Positions 13,179 to 13,346 of a DNA stretch of 13,346 nt are shown here, piece after piece (within the stretch, counting starts at the first letter, position 1; every line of letters starts with the position of its first letter). The position numbers were made by a program, and so were the translations under genes. The stretch lies in contig JALSNP010000035.1 in NCBI GenBank assembly GCA_026986935.1, positions 1 through 13,346 of the forward strand, written 5' to 3'. Below the pieces are notes generated by a model. The model worked only from the letters and a program-made list of their open reading frames with translations, was not told the DNA's origin and searched no databases. The DNA comes from Pyrodictiaceae archaeon (GTDB taxonomy: Archaea > Thermoproteota > Thermoprotei_A > Sulfolobales > Pyrodictiaceae).

Positions 13179-13346
13179 GGCCTTCGGAGCCGCAGGGGTC
13201 CCGGGTCCCCATATCCCGGCAGGCCCGCCATGTAAATACCCCTTATATAGGCTATACCTTTTCTGACGAGAAAATTGCAAGATGAATTCAGACAAGGAAC
13301 CGGGTTAGTCCTGTATTTCAAAAGGATAATATTGGTTCGATAATCT
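13179..13346 (+). pseudogene. Degenerate tRNA-Arg 3' half plus flank (direct repeat, copy 2; continues past window)
   Basis: GGCCTTCGGAGCCG (13179-13192) is identical to the anticodon arm region of the intact tRNA-Arg. It is followed by TCCCGGGT, CCCGGC and GGCCCGCCA, matching the T arm, acceptor 3' strand and CCA with small insertions. The T loop is altered (TCCCCATAT instead of TTCAAAT) and no matching 5' half (acceptor and D arm) precedes it, so it cannot fold as a tRNA. Similarity continues into the flank: a TAxxACCCC then TATA motif, AATTCAG, and AGGATAAT, then GATAATCT at the very end of the window. The offset from copy 1 drifts from 947 to 956 bases because of small indels. It is either an attachment-site remnant or one end of a tandem duplication. 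Confidence 0.75.

Noticed and set aside
13179..13230. Second functional tRNA gene at the right end
   Set aside because: Only the anticodon arm and 3' half are present, the T loop is disrupted and no matching acceptor or D arm precedes it, so it cannot form a cloverleaf.
1..13346. CRISPR array, insertion sequence or transposase
   Set aside because: I saw no regularly spaced repeats, no terminal inverted repeats flanking a transposase and no transposase-like protein on either strand.

Overview
The window looks like chromosomal DNA of a hyperthermophilic, peptide-fermenting archaeon, most likely a crenarchaeon of the Desulfurococcales type. The reasons are: ferredoxin-linked indolepyruvate oxidoreductase, a fused ADP-forming acyl-CoA synthetase, an archaeal-type asparaginyl-tRNA synthetase, a giant secreted pyrolysin/STABLE-like subtilase, a tRNA-Arg gene with encoded CCA, heavy AGG/AGA/ATA codon use, TATA-like boxes, many GTG/TTG starts and a DUF104-type VapB antitoxin. 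I cannot name the species from the sequence alone.

Layout. 1-975 (+): the 3' end of iorA and all of iorB, which decarboxylate aryl-pyruvates to aryl-acetyl-CoA with ferredoxin. 977-3058 (-): a fused alpha-beta ADP-forming acyl-CoA synthetase that ends one base from iorB and would turn such CoA esters into ATP. 3225-4526 (+): asparaginyl-tRNA synthetase, diverging from the synthetase gene. 4527-4696: a gap with a perfect 26-bp palindrome and a promoter. 4697-6555 (+): a two-gene DrrAB/ABC-2 type exporter. 6573-7805 (-): a thiolase, convergent with the exporter. 7937-12070 (-): a roughly 1,380-residue secreted subtilisin-family protease. 12201-12279 (+): tRNA-Arg(TCG), divergent from the protease. 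12405-13019 (-): a VapBC toxin-antitoxin pair whose toxin gene carries a one-base frameshift. 13076-13163: direct and inverted repeats. 13179-13346 (window end): a degenerate second copy of the 3' half of the tRNA-Arg gene plus its downstream flank.

How the genes fit together. The secreted protease would release peptides outside the cell. Amino acids deaminated to 2-oxo acids would pass through IorAB to CoA esters, and the ADP-forming synthetase would harvest ATP from them. The thiolase adds C4/acetyl-CoA chemistry. These genes are not one operon, so the link is one of metabolic theme and neighbourhood.

The accessory-looking part is the right end. A tRNA-Arg gene is followed, about 950 bp later, by a decayed copy of its own 3' half and flank, with a damaged vapBC between. 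This looks like the scar of tRNA-targeted integration or of a tandem duplication. No integrase or other complete novel system is visible in the window.
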